From Desulfovibrionales bacterium (GTDB lineage: Bacteria > Desulfobacterota > Desulfovibrionia > Desulfovibrionales > Desulfomicrobiaceae), in assembly GCA_012727515.1 (NCBI GenBank), contig JAAYGZ010000060.1:1-9846 (forward strand): a stretch of DNA of 9,846 nucleotides. Direction: 5' to 3'. Both the position numbers and the translations under genes were made by a program. This document shows, one piece after another, positions 1 to 6,899 of the stretch (its first letter is position 1; the number at the start of each line of letters is the position of its first letter). The notes below the pieces were generated by a model that did no database searches, had not been told where the DNA came from, and saw nothing but the letters and a program-made list of their open reading frames with translations.

Positions 1-191
1 AACAGCTTGGCTTTATTTTCCGGAGTAATTTCGTATAAAAGTTTTTTTAACTCCTCATGTTCAAGCACTTTGTATTTAATACGCTGCATTTCACCATGAA
101 GACGAATAATAGGCTGGGAGCCAGACGATAAATGCAGGTCAGAGGCACCAAGTTCGTGCATCATTTTGAAAAATGCATCAATTTGAGCCAT
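1..191 (-). CDS. pilT: Type IV pilus retraction ATPase PilT, N-terminal part (cut by window edge)
   Basis: The first 63 codons, from ATG at 191 to the left edge, translate as MAQIDAFFKMMHELGASDLH and onwards. They include the family signature DLHLSSGSQPIIRLHGEM (18-35), which marks the N-terminal domain of PilT-type secretion ATPases. PilT powers pilus retraction and twitching motility at the inner-membrane base of the pilus. The Walker and Asp/His boxes lie outside the window. The start is well supported by GGAGGA seven bases upstream, the best ribosome-binding site in this gene group. It lies 15 bases after the pgsA stop. PilT is preferred over PilB because the signature begins about 18 residues from the N-terminus. 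A PilU-type paralogue remains possible. Confidence 0.88.
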   Translation of the reverse strand, partial: MAQIDAFFKMMHELGASDLHLSSGSQPIIRLHGEMQRIKYKVLEHEELKKLLYEITPENKAKL

Positions 192-206
192 ACACGTTTC
201 CTCCGC

Positions 207-749
207 TTATGCCATACAAACCTTGTAAAATGTTCGTAAGTAATTCCAGCCAGAATAGATAGTTAAAACAACTGCGACAAGTAATAAGGATTGTCCAATC
301 TGGTGCACATCAAGGCCCAGGAAGGGATAATGATAGATGAGTGGAATAAGTGCTATGGATTGGATAATAGTTTTTAATTTTCCATAGTTATCTGCCGCAA
401 TCACCTCGCCTTTGTTTGCTGCAATAGCGCGAAGTCCTGTGACGAGCAATTCGCGTACAATGATGACAATCGCAATCCACGCGGAAATCCAGTTCAGCTC
501 CACAAGCATGATCAGGACAGAAGCAATAAGAACCTTGTCCGCGATAGGGTCAAGAAATTTACCAAGGTTTGTCACCTGATTAAATTTTCTTGCAATAAAT
601 CCATCTGCAAGGTCAGTTAAAACAGCAAGCACAAAAAATAATGTTGCCAGAAAGCATGTTGCCTTGCCTGGAAAAGTCAGCAGAGCAATGATAAAAGGCA
701 CTGCAACAATACGCAGAAGTGTGAGTACATTGGGTAGGTTCATGATCAT
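207..749 (-). CDS. pgsA: CDP-diacylglycerol--glycerol-3-phosphate 3-phosphatidyltransferase PgsA
   Basis: Inner-membrane enzyme making phosphatidylglycerophosphate, the committed step to phosphatidylglycerol and cardiolipin. The 180 residues match the usual length. The N-terminal NLPNVLTLLRI (4-14) is typical. The full CDP-alcohol phosphotransferase motif is present: Asp46, Asp49-Gly50, Ala53-Arg54, Gly63, Asp67 and Asp71 with the correct spacing (DG-x2-AR-x8-G-x3-D-x3-D). Several hydrophobic segments (about 12-27, 32-46, 73-103, 128-142, 153-167) fit a multi-pass protein. The first ATG follows the transglycosylase stop without a gap. A second ATG two codons later (741-743) is equally acceptable. 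No strong ribosome-binding site is seen, which suggests translational coupling. PilT starts 15 bases after its stop. Confidence 0.96.
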   Translation of the reverse strand: MIMNLPNVLTLLRIVAVPFIIALLTFPGKATCFLATLFFVLAVLTDLADGFIARKFNQVTNLGKFLDPIADKVLIASVLIMLVELNWISAWIAIVIIVRELLVTGLRAIAANKGEVIAADNYGKLKTIIQSIALIPLIYHYPFLGLDVHQIGQSLLLVAVVLTIYSGWNYLRTFYKVCMA

Positions 750-1361
750 TTATTCATAGTTTTCCAGTCGAGCACAAACTTTGTTCACATAGTCTTGTGT
801 TTCATTATACGGAGGAATTCCTCCATACTTTGTAACTGCATTCGGTCCGGCATTGTAGGCAGCAATGGCGAGTCGTCTATCCGGAAATTTATCTAAAAGC
901 TGGCGCAGATAACGAATGCCTGCATCAATATTTTCTGTTGGGTTATACGGGTCAATAAGATTTAAATCTTTACCAGTTCCTGGCATGATCTGCATCAGGC
1001 CTTGCGCACCTGCTGTGGAAACTGCAGCAGCATCAAAGCCTGATTCAACATCAATAACTGCCATCACTAAATTTTTATCAACTCCATAGCGCTGACATAG
1101 ATCATGAACAATAGGTTCAATTTCCTGCACACTACGCTTATCTCTGCGAAATGCTATTATTGCATTGCGGATATAGTTGATGGTTTTTTTTAATGTATAT
1201 GGTTTATATTGTGCTGAAGTTGGTGCATCAGTTATGCAGAGCGTTCCATCTTTTTTAACTGTATAATATAACCCATTGCCATGCGCATAGATGGGTACAG
1301 TCAGGAGCATTGCAAGTATTATTGCTGCACATGCGAGATAATTTTTGTGGAACGCTCTCAT
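750..1361 (-). CDS. Secreted soluble-lytic-transglycosylase-like protein
   Basis: Predicted murein-cleaving enzyme of the SLT family, acting in the periplasm. The 203 residues begin with a basic N-terminus and hydrophobic segment (about 8-24) ending near YAHG, a likely Sec signal peptide. A short segment at about 30-50 (LYYTVKKDGTLCITDAPT) resembles the DUF4124 beta module often attached to such enzymes. The catalytic domain shows Glu106 in ESGF, GLMQIMPGT (121-129), NIDAGIRYL (144-152) and AYNAGP (168-173). The ATG has no convincing ribosome-binding site at normal distance: GAGGA lies about 23 bases upstream, next to the Mrp stop. The stop codon directly abuts the pgsA start. With pilT downstream, a role in passing pilus or other envelope machinery through the wall is possible, but general wall turnover fits too. 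Confidence 0.93.
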   Translation of the reverse strand: MRAFHKNYLACAAIILAMLLTVPIYAHGNGLYYTVKKDGTLCITDAPTSAQYKPYTLKKTINYIRNAIIAFRRDKRSVQEIEPIVHDLCQRYGVDKNLVMAVIDVESGFDAAAVSTAGAQGLMQIMPGTGKDLNLIDPYNPTENIDAGIRYLRQLLDKFPDRRLAIAAYNAGPNAVTKYGGIPPYNETQDYVNKVCARLENYE

Positions 1362-1391
1362 AAGTACAATCTGATTTTTTGTTTGTCCTCA

Positions 1392-2288
1392 TTAACCAGC
1401 AGTCTCGGCACTCTTGGTACAGGCCGCGATGACTGTATCGGCAAGGGCCAAAAGGGCGTCTTTGGCCGCTGAGTGCGTATCAAGCATAACTACTGGCGTG
1501 CCCAGGTCACTGGCAATGACAGCAGTTGGGTCCAGGGGAATAGCGCCAAGAAAGCGCAAACCATATTTTTCTGCCAGTTCCCGGCCACCACCTTTTTTGA
1601 AAATTTCAATTTCCTGGGCGCAGTGCGGACAGATAAGTCCACTCATGTTTTCAACTACTCCAAGAACAGGGGCCTTGATATGTTGGAGAAAATTGATTGA
1701 TTTGCGCACATCGGCCAAGGATATTTCTTGCGGCGTGGTGACCACAATACTCGCGGCATCAGGCATGGTCTGTAAAACAGCCATTGGCTCATCGCCAGTG
1801 CCAGGAGGGGAGTCAACAATCAGAAAGTCCAGGTCACCCCAGTTCACGTCAGAGACAAACTGACGAATAACGGAAGCTTTCATCGGTCCTTTCCATAAAA
1901 CAGCCTGATCCGGGTCTTTAAGGAGTGACTCCATGGAAACCACAAACAGGTTTTCACTATAGCGTTTGGGCTGAATTTTGGAGTGTTCATCAATATTGAG
2001 CAAACCGGTCAGGCCCAGGAGATGGGGCACGCTCGGACCATGAATATCGACATCAAGCAGCCCGACTTTAAAGCCTTTTACTGCAAGTGCTGCTGCCAGA
2101 TTGGTTGAAACAGAGCTTTTGCCAACCCCGCCTTTGCCGCTCATGACAAAGAGTTTGTGTGTAATGCGAGACAGGGTAGAGGCAATGATTTTGTCCTGCT
2201 GCTGCATTTGTGTTTCAGGGCTGTCCTGAATTTGGCCTCGTGTATGTTGACTGGCGCATGCAGAACAGGCGCTTTTTTGTGCACTCAT
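1392..2288 (-). CDS. Mrp/Nbp35 (ApbC) family iron-sulfur carrier ATPase
   Basis: P-loop protein of the MinD/Mrp family, whose members bind and transfer Fe-S clusters to target proteins in the cytosol. Visible over 298 residues: an N-terminal CSAC (Cys8, Cys11); deviant Walker A GKGGVGKS (51-58), with the signature Lys52; LLDVDIHGPSVP (77-88), the Mrp signature; Walker B-like FLIVDSPPGTGD (155-166); VVENMSG (211-217); and CPHC (220-223), the likely bridging cluster ligands between two subunits. The start is supported by AAGGAG six bases before ATG. It follows pcm closely, and the next gene begins about 30 bases after its stop. The N-terminal cysteines place it nearer the Nbp35-like forms than E. 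coli ApbC; whether they bind a cluster is inference. Confidence 0.95.
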   Translation of the reverse strand: MSAQKSACSACASQHTRGQIQDSPETQMQQQDKIIASTLSRITHKLFVMSGKGGVGKSSVSTNLAAALAVKGFKVGLLDVDIHGPSVPHLLGLTGLLNIDEHSKIQPKRYSENLFVVSMESLLKDPDQAVLWKGPMKASVIRQFVSDVNWGDLDFLIVDSPPGTGDEPMAVLQTMPDAASIVVTTPQEISLADVRKSINFLQHIKAPVLGVVENMSGLICPHCAQEIEIFKKGGGRELAEKYGLRFLGAIPLDPTAVIASDLGTPVVMLDTHSAAKDALLALADTVIAACTKSAETAG

Positions 2289-2311
2289 ATCTAACTCCTT
2301 TTAAACATAAA

Positions 2312-2965
2312 CTAGGGTCGGCCTGGTTGCCACCCATGAGAGCCTATTAAATCCACAAAGGCCACTGCTCCCTGATCTTCCTGATGTATGCGGCCTTCTT
2401 TCTTAAAAATGCGCATCAGGCGTTGTTCTCTGCGCGATGGGCCAACCGGGATGACCAGAATACCAGGGTCTGTCAGCTGCTCCAGCAAAGGCAGGGGAAT
2501 GGTTGGCCCTCCGGCTGTAACAATGATTCTGTCAAAAGGGCCTTGCTCTGGCCAGCCCAGGGTGCCATCATCAAGCTTGTGGTTCACCTGAAGCCTCAGA
2601 TGCTGCAAGCGCGTTTTGGCCAGAACATACAATTGCCTGATACGTTCGACTGTGTACACTTCTGCGCCCATGACCGCAAGGATTGCAGCCTGATATCCTG
2701 AGCCAGTTCCCACCTCAAGTACGCGCATCCCCGGACGCACCACAAGCAAGGACGACATCAGCCCAACCATATAGGGCTGGGAAAGAGTCTGCCCCATTCC
2801 AATGGGAACCGGATGATCACCATACGATTGAATTTGCAAGGCTTCATCGACAAACAAATGGCGTGGCATTTGTCGCATAGCCTCCAGAACGCGCTGATCC
2901 GTGATGCCTCTTTCTTCAAGCTGCTCACGGACCATTCGTTCCCGATTTCTTCTGAAACTCCGCAA
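2312..2965 (-). CDS. pcm: Protein-L-isoaspartate O-methyltransferase
   Basis: Cytosolic SAM-dependent repair enzyme that methylates isoaspartyl residues in aged proteins. The reading frame gives 217 residues, normal for the family. Visible motifs: [14 protein letters not shown] (54-67), the substrate-side motif of the family; SAM motif [15 protein letters not shown] (82-96); DDGTLGW (132-138); FDRIIVTAG (144-152); ILVIPVGP (169-176); and C-terminal [11 protein letters not shown]. The longest frame opens with TTG at 2965, with only a weak AAGG upstream. An in-frame ATG at 2935 ([10 protein letters not shown]) gives a 207-residue protein, also of normal length, with GGGA five bases before it, so the start is uncertain. 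A stop codon lies in frame six codons before the TTG. It ends 23 bases before the Mrp gene, so the two are probably co-transcribed. Confidence 0.95.
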   Translation of the reverse strand: MRSFRRNRERMVREQLEERGITDQRVLEAMRQMPRHLFVDEALQIQSYGDHPVPIGMGQTLSQPYMVGLMSSLLVVRPGMRVLEVGTGSGYQAAILAVMGAEVYTVERIRQLYVLAKTRLQHLRLQVNHKLDDGTLGWPEQGPFDRIIVTAGGPTIPLPLLEQLTDPGILVIPVGPSRREQRLMRIFKKEGRIHQEDQGAVAFVDLIGSHGWQPGRP

Positions 2966-2988
2966 AAATTTCCAGCCTTTTCATCAGT

Positions 2989-3018
2989 AGAATATGTACG
3001 TTCAAAAAAATACTGCAA
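2989..3018 (-). promoter_or_regulatory. Weak sigma70-like promoter candidate for the pcm group
   Basis: On the minus strand TTGCAG (3018-3013) and TATTCT (2994-2989) are separated by 18 bases. The -35 matches three of six consensus bases and the -10 four of six. It sits about 25 bases before the pcm reading frame at the start of a new gene group, where a promoter is expected. The match is weak and could be chance. Confidence 0.22.
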
Positions 3019-3116
3019 ATCAGATTTCCTGGGCCAAGTCAACCGAGAGGTTAAAAAGCCTGCTGAAAAAAATCTGTAAGTTCAGTGTGTTGTTTAGGGA
3101 TGCGCTGATTAATTCT

Positions 3117-3228
3117 GGCATTGCACTAAGCGTAGCAACGTGACAATCCATACCTGTTGATACGCCAATGATTCTGGATCAGTGGGGCGCTTCCCGCTTC
3201 AATTTCGATCCCTCGCGGTTGCAATGAC
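3117..3228. repeat. Degenerate inverted-repeat intergenic element, about 112 bp
   Basis: The ends are near-perfect inverted repeats: GGCATTGCA at 3117-3125 and TGCAATGAC at 3220-3228, matching at eight of nine positions. Inside, motifs such as GCGTAGCAACG and GACAATCC on the left, and GCTTC and CCTCGCGG on the right, resemble a worn copy of the GTCATTGCGAG...GAAGCAATCC palindromic repeats scattered between genes in many bacteria. It lies just downstream of cheR and contains no meaningful reading frame. The terminal symmetry is direct observation; the family link is from memory. Confidence 0.45.
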
Positions 3229-3253
3229 TTATTTGGGTTTATTCAGCGGTTTC

Positions 3254-4096
3254 CTAAATACGTTGGTAGGTCGCGGGGGCTAATTGTTTAAGGGGCAGGT
3301 TGATTCCGGCCAGGCTTTCAGAGTGTCCGCAAAAAAAATATCCACCTGGCACAAGGTGGTTGCAGAATTTTTCCACCAGTTCAGCCTGGGTTTTGCGGTC
3401 AAAATAAATCATTACATTCCGACAAAAAATCAGGTCCATTTTTTCCCGAAATTGAAAATCGTCCATAAAATTAAGTCGTCGAAAACTGACCAGAGTGCGC
3501 AGTTCCGGAACAATACGCACCAGACGCTTGTGTTTGTTCTTGCTGCGCAAAAGAAATTTACGCCGGAAATCAGGGGGAATGGTGGCTATTTTTTCCTCCT
3601 CATACACGGCTCGGGCTGCTTTCTGGAGAATATCCGTAGAAATATCAGTGGCCACAATGGAAAATTTCAACGGACTGATCCGCTCATGGTAGTCCATGAG
3701 AACCATAGCCGTGGTGTAGGGCTCTTCCCCGGACGAACATCCTGCATTCCACACAGTAAACGTGCTGCGTGGGTGCTTTTTCTGCCAATTGGGCAGGATG
3801 TTTCTGGTCAGAAACTCAAAATGCCGAGGCTCCCGGAAAAAGCTGGTTGTGTTGGTGGTAACCGCATCAACCATTTGCGGCAGTTCCACTTCCAGCCCTT
3901 TAAGGGTTTGCAGATAGTCCAGGTATTCTCCATAAGACCGCAGGTTCAGCATACGTAACCGGCGTTGCAGCCTGGCCTGGAGCATGGTTTTTTTGGCTGG
4001 CGTGATTTTGATGCCAAGTTCAGTATAAATAAACTCGCCGAACTGCTTCAGCTCCCGATCCGTCATGAGCGGTGCATTCTGGGGGCCTGCATCCAT
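3254..4096 (-). CDS. cheR: Chemotaxis protein methyltransferase CheR
   Basis: SAM-dependent glutamate methyltransferase that adapts MCPs by methylating their signalling helices. The 280 residues comprise the helical N-terminal domain with TNTTSFFREP (81-90), the SAM site WNAGCSSGEEPYT (116-128), ATDIS (149-153), CRNVMIYF (225-232) and GHSESL (257-262). The beta-subdomain around 170-205 aligns by eye without gaps to that of Salmonella CheR, the subdomain that docks receptor C-terminal pentapeptides, although the loop there reads SKN instead of GTG. This agrees with the aromatic-ended tails of the two receptor-like proteins upstream. It is the last gene of the chemotaxis operon. The start at 4096 is three bases past the cheA stop, with a modest GGTGG upstream. 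A second ATG at codon 11 is possible, but no better ribosome-binding site favours it. Confidence 0.97.
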   Translation of the reverse strand: MDAGPQNAPLMTDRELKQFGEFIYTELGIKITPAKKTMLQARLQRRLRMLNLRSYGEYLDYLQTLKGLEVELPQMVDAVTTNTTSFFREPRHFEFLTRNILPNWQKKHPRSTFTVWNAGCSSGEEPYTTAMVLMDYHERISPLKFSIVATDISTDILQKAARAVYEEEKIATIPPDFRRKFLLRSKNKHKRLVRIVPELRTLVSFRRLNFMDDFQFREKMDLIFCRNVMIYFDRKTQAELVEKFCNHLVPGGYFFCGHSESLAGINLPLKQLAPATYQRI

Positions 4097-4099
4097 AAA

Positions 4100-6187
4100 T
4101 TAAACCACCAGGGCTGCAATATCCAGGATCAGGGCCATGCTGCCATCGCCTTTAATGGTTGCTCCGGAAATACCGCGCACATCCTGATACACTTTGCCCA
4201 GGGTTTTGATTACGGTTTGGTGTTCGCCAATAACGCTGTCCACCACAATGCCGATCCGGTTGCCATGCGAGTTGCAGACCACAACCTGCTCAATATCCGG
4301 CGTGTGTCCAGGTATTTCAAAACTTTGGCGCAGGCTGACATAGGGAACCATCTGGCCGCGCAAGTTGATAAAGGTTGCCCGTTCTGCTTTGTCGGCAGTT
4401 TTAAGCTCCACGCATTCTTCCACGGCCGAGAGGGGCATGATAAAAAAGCTGTCCTCCACCTGGACCTGCAGGCCATCAATAATAGCCAGGGTCAAGGGCA
4501 GGCGCACTGAAACTGTCGTGCCCCGGCCCACGGTGCTGTCCAGGGAAATGCGGCCACGCAGAGCATCAATATTGCGTTTGACCACATCCATGCCCACGCC
4601 CCGGCCAGAGACATTGGTGATTTTTTCCGCAGTGGAAAAACCAGGAGCAAAGATGAGCATGAGCGCGTCTTTGTCAGACAGGGTGGTGTCTGGAGCAATA
4701 ACACCTTTTTCAATGGCCTTGGCCCGAATGCGTTCAGGATCAATGCCAGCGCCATCATCAATAATGCGGATGAGCACTTCACCGCCAGAATGTTCAGCCA
4801 GAAGCTGAATGCGGCCTTCGGTATTTTTGCCCTGGGCACTGCGCTGTGCAGGCAATTCAATACCGTGATCAATGCAGTTGCGCAGCAGGTGCACCAGGGG
4901 GTCATTGAGGCGCTCCAGCACGGTTTTGTCTAACTCTGTTTCTTCTCCCTGAGTTTCCAGGATAATGTGCTTGCCCAGTTCCTGGGACAGATCCCGCACC
5001 AGACGCTTGAAACGGCTGAAGGTCGTGCCAATGGGCAGCATGCGGATACCAAGGGTGTTATCGCGCAGGGCGTCTGACAAGCGCTCAATCTCTTCTGAAA
5101 TGGCCTGTAATTGTGCATCATGGCACTCACTGGAGTATTGGGACAGCCTGGCCTGGGCCGTAACCAACTCGCCAACCAGATCCACCAGGTAATCAAGTTT
5201 GTGCGCTGGCACACGAATGCTTGAGGTCTGCACCTCCTGAGATGCCGATGCAGCCTGCTGAAGTTTTTTGATTTCCTGTTGCTCGGCCAGGGCTGCCTGA
5301 ACCTGGGTGGAACTGACCAGACCCGACTCAGTCAGAAGCTGGCCAATGGGTTTCTGGTTTTTCAGAACACGTTCCAGGGCGTCCAGGGTGACATCATTTT
5401 TTTCCACCAGAATCTGTCCAAGGCGCTTGTATGATTCTTCGCTGACCGTATGGCATGAGCCAACCATCTGAATCACCAGTTCGCACTCATCTTCCACAAA
5501 AATAAACACATCGCGCAACGCATCTTCATTTTGGTCTGTGGTCAGGACAATGTCCCAGGAGAGCAGGCATTGTTCCGGGTCCAGGTCAGGAAGATCAGGG
5601 ATATCCCGGCAGTGCATGATGACATGACTTTCGCCCATTTCACAGAGTTCTTCGATCAGGCTTGCCGGATTGGTTCCGGTGAGAAAAAGATTGGCATGCG
5701 GAGCAAAGCGGATACGCCAGGTGCTCAGGTCTGGATTCAGTGCACAGGAAAGTTCCTGGGGCTGGGCTGGTTTTTCCTGCACGATTTTGTGCGACGCTGG
5801 TTTTTCCTCGGCCGGAACCAGAGCTTTAAGGTCGCGCATGACCTGCTGGGCCTGGGGCGCCAGGCCCTGATTTGCTGTTCCTTCCAGCATCCCCAGAATC
5901 AGATCTCGCGCCAGAAGGGTCAGGTTGAGCAGTTCCTGGGACACACTGATCTGCCCATTGCGGGCCAGGTCAAAGACAGTTTCCACTTCATGGGTAAAAG
6001 TGGCAATGTCCTCAAAGCCGAACATGGCTCCGGAACCTTTAATGGTGTGCATGGCCCTGAAGACCCGGTCAATGATGCCTTGGTTTGAGGGATCTGCTTC
6101 CAGCTCCAGCAGGGAGGATTCCAGTTCACCCAGAAGCTCCAGCGCTTCTTCTTTAAATGCTTGTCGATTGAGATCGTCTCTGGACAT
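4100..6187 (-). CDS. cheA: Chemotaxis histidine kinase CheA
   Basis: Autophosphorylating kinase that passes phosphate to CheY-type regulators, acting in the receptor array at the membrane or in the cytosol. Domains over 695 residues: Hpt (about 1-105) with phospho-site His47 in AMHTIKGSG; Pro/Glu linker; an alpha/beta module (about 155-245) at the place of the CheY-docking P2 domain; two short helical repeats (about 254-305) of the LGQILVEK...Q type; dimerisation helices (about 323-385); HATPase with N box HLLRNCIDHG (433-442), G1 DDGAGID (477-483), F box FAPGFST (513-519) and G2 GRGVGMD (528-534); and a CheW-like P5 domain (about 566-695). All catalytic motifs are intact. The ribosome-binding site GGGAG lies just before ATG. 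Only three bases separate its stop from cheR, so coupling is expected. The helical repeats between P2 and P3 are not part of the enterobacterial layout. Confidence 0.98.
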   Translation of the reverse strand: MSRDDLNRQAFKEEALELLGELESSLLELEADPSNQGIIDRVFRAMHTIKGSGAMFGFEDIATFTHEVETVFDLARNGQISVSQELLNLTLLARDLILGMLEGTANQGLAPQAQQVMRDLKALVPAEEKPASHKIVQEKPAQPQELSCALNPDLSTWRIRFAPHANLFLTGTNPASLIEELCEMGESHVIMHCRDIPDLPDLDPEQCLLSWDIVLTTDQNEDALRDVFIFVEDECELVIQMVGSCHTVSEESYKRLGQILVEKNDVTLDALERVLKNQKPIGQLLTESGLVSSTQVQAALAEQQEIKKLQQAASASQEVQTSSIRVPAHKLDYLVDLVGELVTAQARLSQYSSECHDAQLQAISEEIERLSDALRDNTLGIRMLPIGTTFSRFKRLVRDLSQELGKHIILETQGEETELDKTVLERLNDPLVHLLRNCIDHGIELPAQRSAQGKNTEGRIQLLAEHSGGEVLIRIIDDGAGIDPERIRAKAIEKGVIAPDTTLSDKDALMLIFAPGFSTAEKITNVSGRGVGMDVVKRNIDALRGRISLDSTVGRGTTVSVRLPLTLAIIDGLQVQVEDSFFIMPLSAVEECVELKTADKAERATFINLRGQMVPYVSLRQSFEIPGHTPDIEQVVVCNSHGNRIGIVVDSVIGEHQTVIKTLGKVYQDVRGISGATIKGDGSMALILDIAALVV

Positions 6188-6207
6188 ATGGGCTCCCAGG
6201 GTTGAGG

Positions 6208-6570
6208 CTAACGCAGGAGTTTCTTGGCAACAGCCACCAATTGTTCTGGCTTAAAGGGCTTAACAATCCAGCCAGTGGCCCCGGCTGATTTGCCTTCTTC
6301 TTTTTTGCCAGCCTGAGATTCAGTGGTCAGCATAACAATGGGCACGAATTTATAGCCAGCCGTGGCGCGAACAGCCTTGATCAGTTCAATGCCATCCATA
6401 TTGGGCATGTTTAAGTCTGTAATAATCAGGTCGATTTGTCCGGACAGTTTGGCCAGGGCATCCTTGCCATCGCAGGCCTCAATGACAGAATAGCCTGCGT
6501 CCTTGAGGGTCAGGCTGACCATCTGGCGTACACTGGCCGAGTCATCGACGGTCATAATAGTATTGCTCAT
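6208..6570 (-). CDS. cheY: CheY-type single-domain response regulator
   Basis: A 120-residue stand-alone receiver domain that would accept phosphate from the CheA encoded next and act on the flagellar motor or another output. Visible residues: acidic pair D9/D10, phospho-acceptor D52 (ITDLNMP), switch residues T82/T83 (MLTTE) and K104 in the GWIVKPF motif. The aromatic switch position, Tyr106 in E. coli CheY, is Trp101 here. No DNA-binding or enzymatic output domain is present. The start overlaps the STAS stop (ATGA), with AGAGGGAG just upstream as ribosome-binding site. Twenty bases separate it from cheA. Whether it is the motor CheY or controls another process such as pili cannot be told from sequence. 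Confidence 0.95.
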   Translation of the reverse strand: MSNTIMTVDDSASVRQMVSLTLKDAGYSVIEACDGKDALAKLSGQIDLIITDLNMPNMDGIELIKAVRATAGYKFVPIVMLTTESQAGKKEEGKSAGATGWIVKPFKPEQLVAVAKKLLR

Positions 6571-6884
6571 TGAACTCCCTCTGATATGTTAATGATATTT
6601 TTGATCAGGCTGTCTGCGCCAATGCTGGCTGCAAGCTCCAGTAAATGCGGTGGTAGCGGGGTAAAGGAGATATTTCGTTCTGGATTTTTAAGCAAAGCCA
6701 CCAGTATCTGCACAAAGGAGACATCAGATTTGTCTGTATCGCCCAGATCAAGCACCAGGTGCGGGGAAAAATGCACATGCTTCAGCAGCGCGGCGTGGAT
6801 TTCCCGGGCATGTTCCATGGTCAGACTGCCTTGCAACTTGACTATTGGACGCTCTGGCGAGCCAAGGGTGGTACATGTCAACAT
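6567..6884 (-). CDS. STAS-domain protein of the chemotaxis operon
   Basis: A 105-residue single-domain protein. Its order of elements fits a STAS fold: strand PIVKLQGSL (13-21), helix MEHAREIHAALLKH, strand LVLDL (43-47), the D-V-S-F-V-Q-I-L segment (54-61), then helix ALLKN and strand ISFTPLP. STAS proteins act as anti-anti-sigma factors or as partner-switch adaptors. In the classical phosphorylatable members the motif is Asp-Ser-Ser/Thr-Gly; here the phosphorylated Ser position is Val55, so canonical control by a serine kinase looks unlikely. The ATG is preceded by CAGGAG at six bases. It starts 15 bases after the soluble receptor-like gene, and its stop overlaps the response-regulator start by four bases (ATGA), so translational coupling is likely. 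An MlaB-like relation is an alternative, but the context favours a signalling adaptor. Confidence 0.75.
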   Translation of the reverse strand: MLTCTTLGSPERPIVKLQGSLTMEHAREIHAALLKHVHFSPHLVLDLGDTDKSDVSFVQILVALLKNPERNISFTPLPPHLLELAASIGADSLIKNIINISEGVQ

Positions 6885-6899
6885 GAAAATCTCCTGGGT

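Larger units (their letters stand above)
2966..3253. other. Intergenic region between the chemotaxis operon and the pcm group
   Basis: The only long non-coding gap in the window (288 bases). It contains the inverted-repeat element at 3117-3228, an AT-rich stretch at about 2989-3080 and a weak promoter candidate at 2989-3018. I saw no clear intrinsic terminator for the chemotaxis operon: the short AACC/GGTT hairpin at about 3041-3052 has only a four-base stem and no U-run. No tRNA or riboswitch pattern was recognised. Confidence 0.6.

Noticed and set aside
2758..3042. Minus-strand 94-codon frame overlapping the start of the isoaspartate methyltransferase, considered as an extended or frameshifted N-terminus
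   Set aside because: Its overlap with the methyltransferase is in another frame and resembles no family; the methyltransferase already has its full expected N-terminus.
3022..3048. TTGACT on the minus strand as a -35 box, or GG/GC spacing as a sigma54 promoter before pcm
   Set aside because: No acceptable -10 follows TTGACT at 16-18 bases, and the best GG-to-GC spacing for sigma54 is one base too long.
3041..3052. AACC-GAGA-GGTT hairpin as a terminator
   Set aside because: Only four base pairs, AT-rich, and no U-run in the minus-strand transcript.
3284..3958. Long plus-strand frame (224 codons) opposite cheR
   Set aside because: It is antisense to an intact, motif-complete cheR and shows no recognisable domain; a shadow of coding bias.
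5531..6088. Plus-strand frame (185 codons) opposite the CheA Hpt and P2 region
   Set aside because: It lies antisense to a complete CheA and has no family features or ribosome-binding site that I can see.
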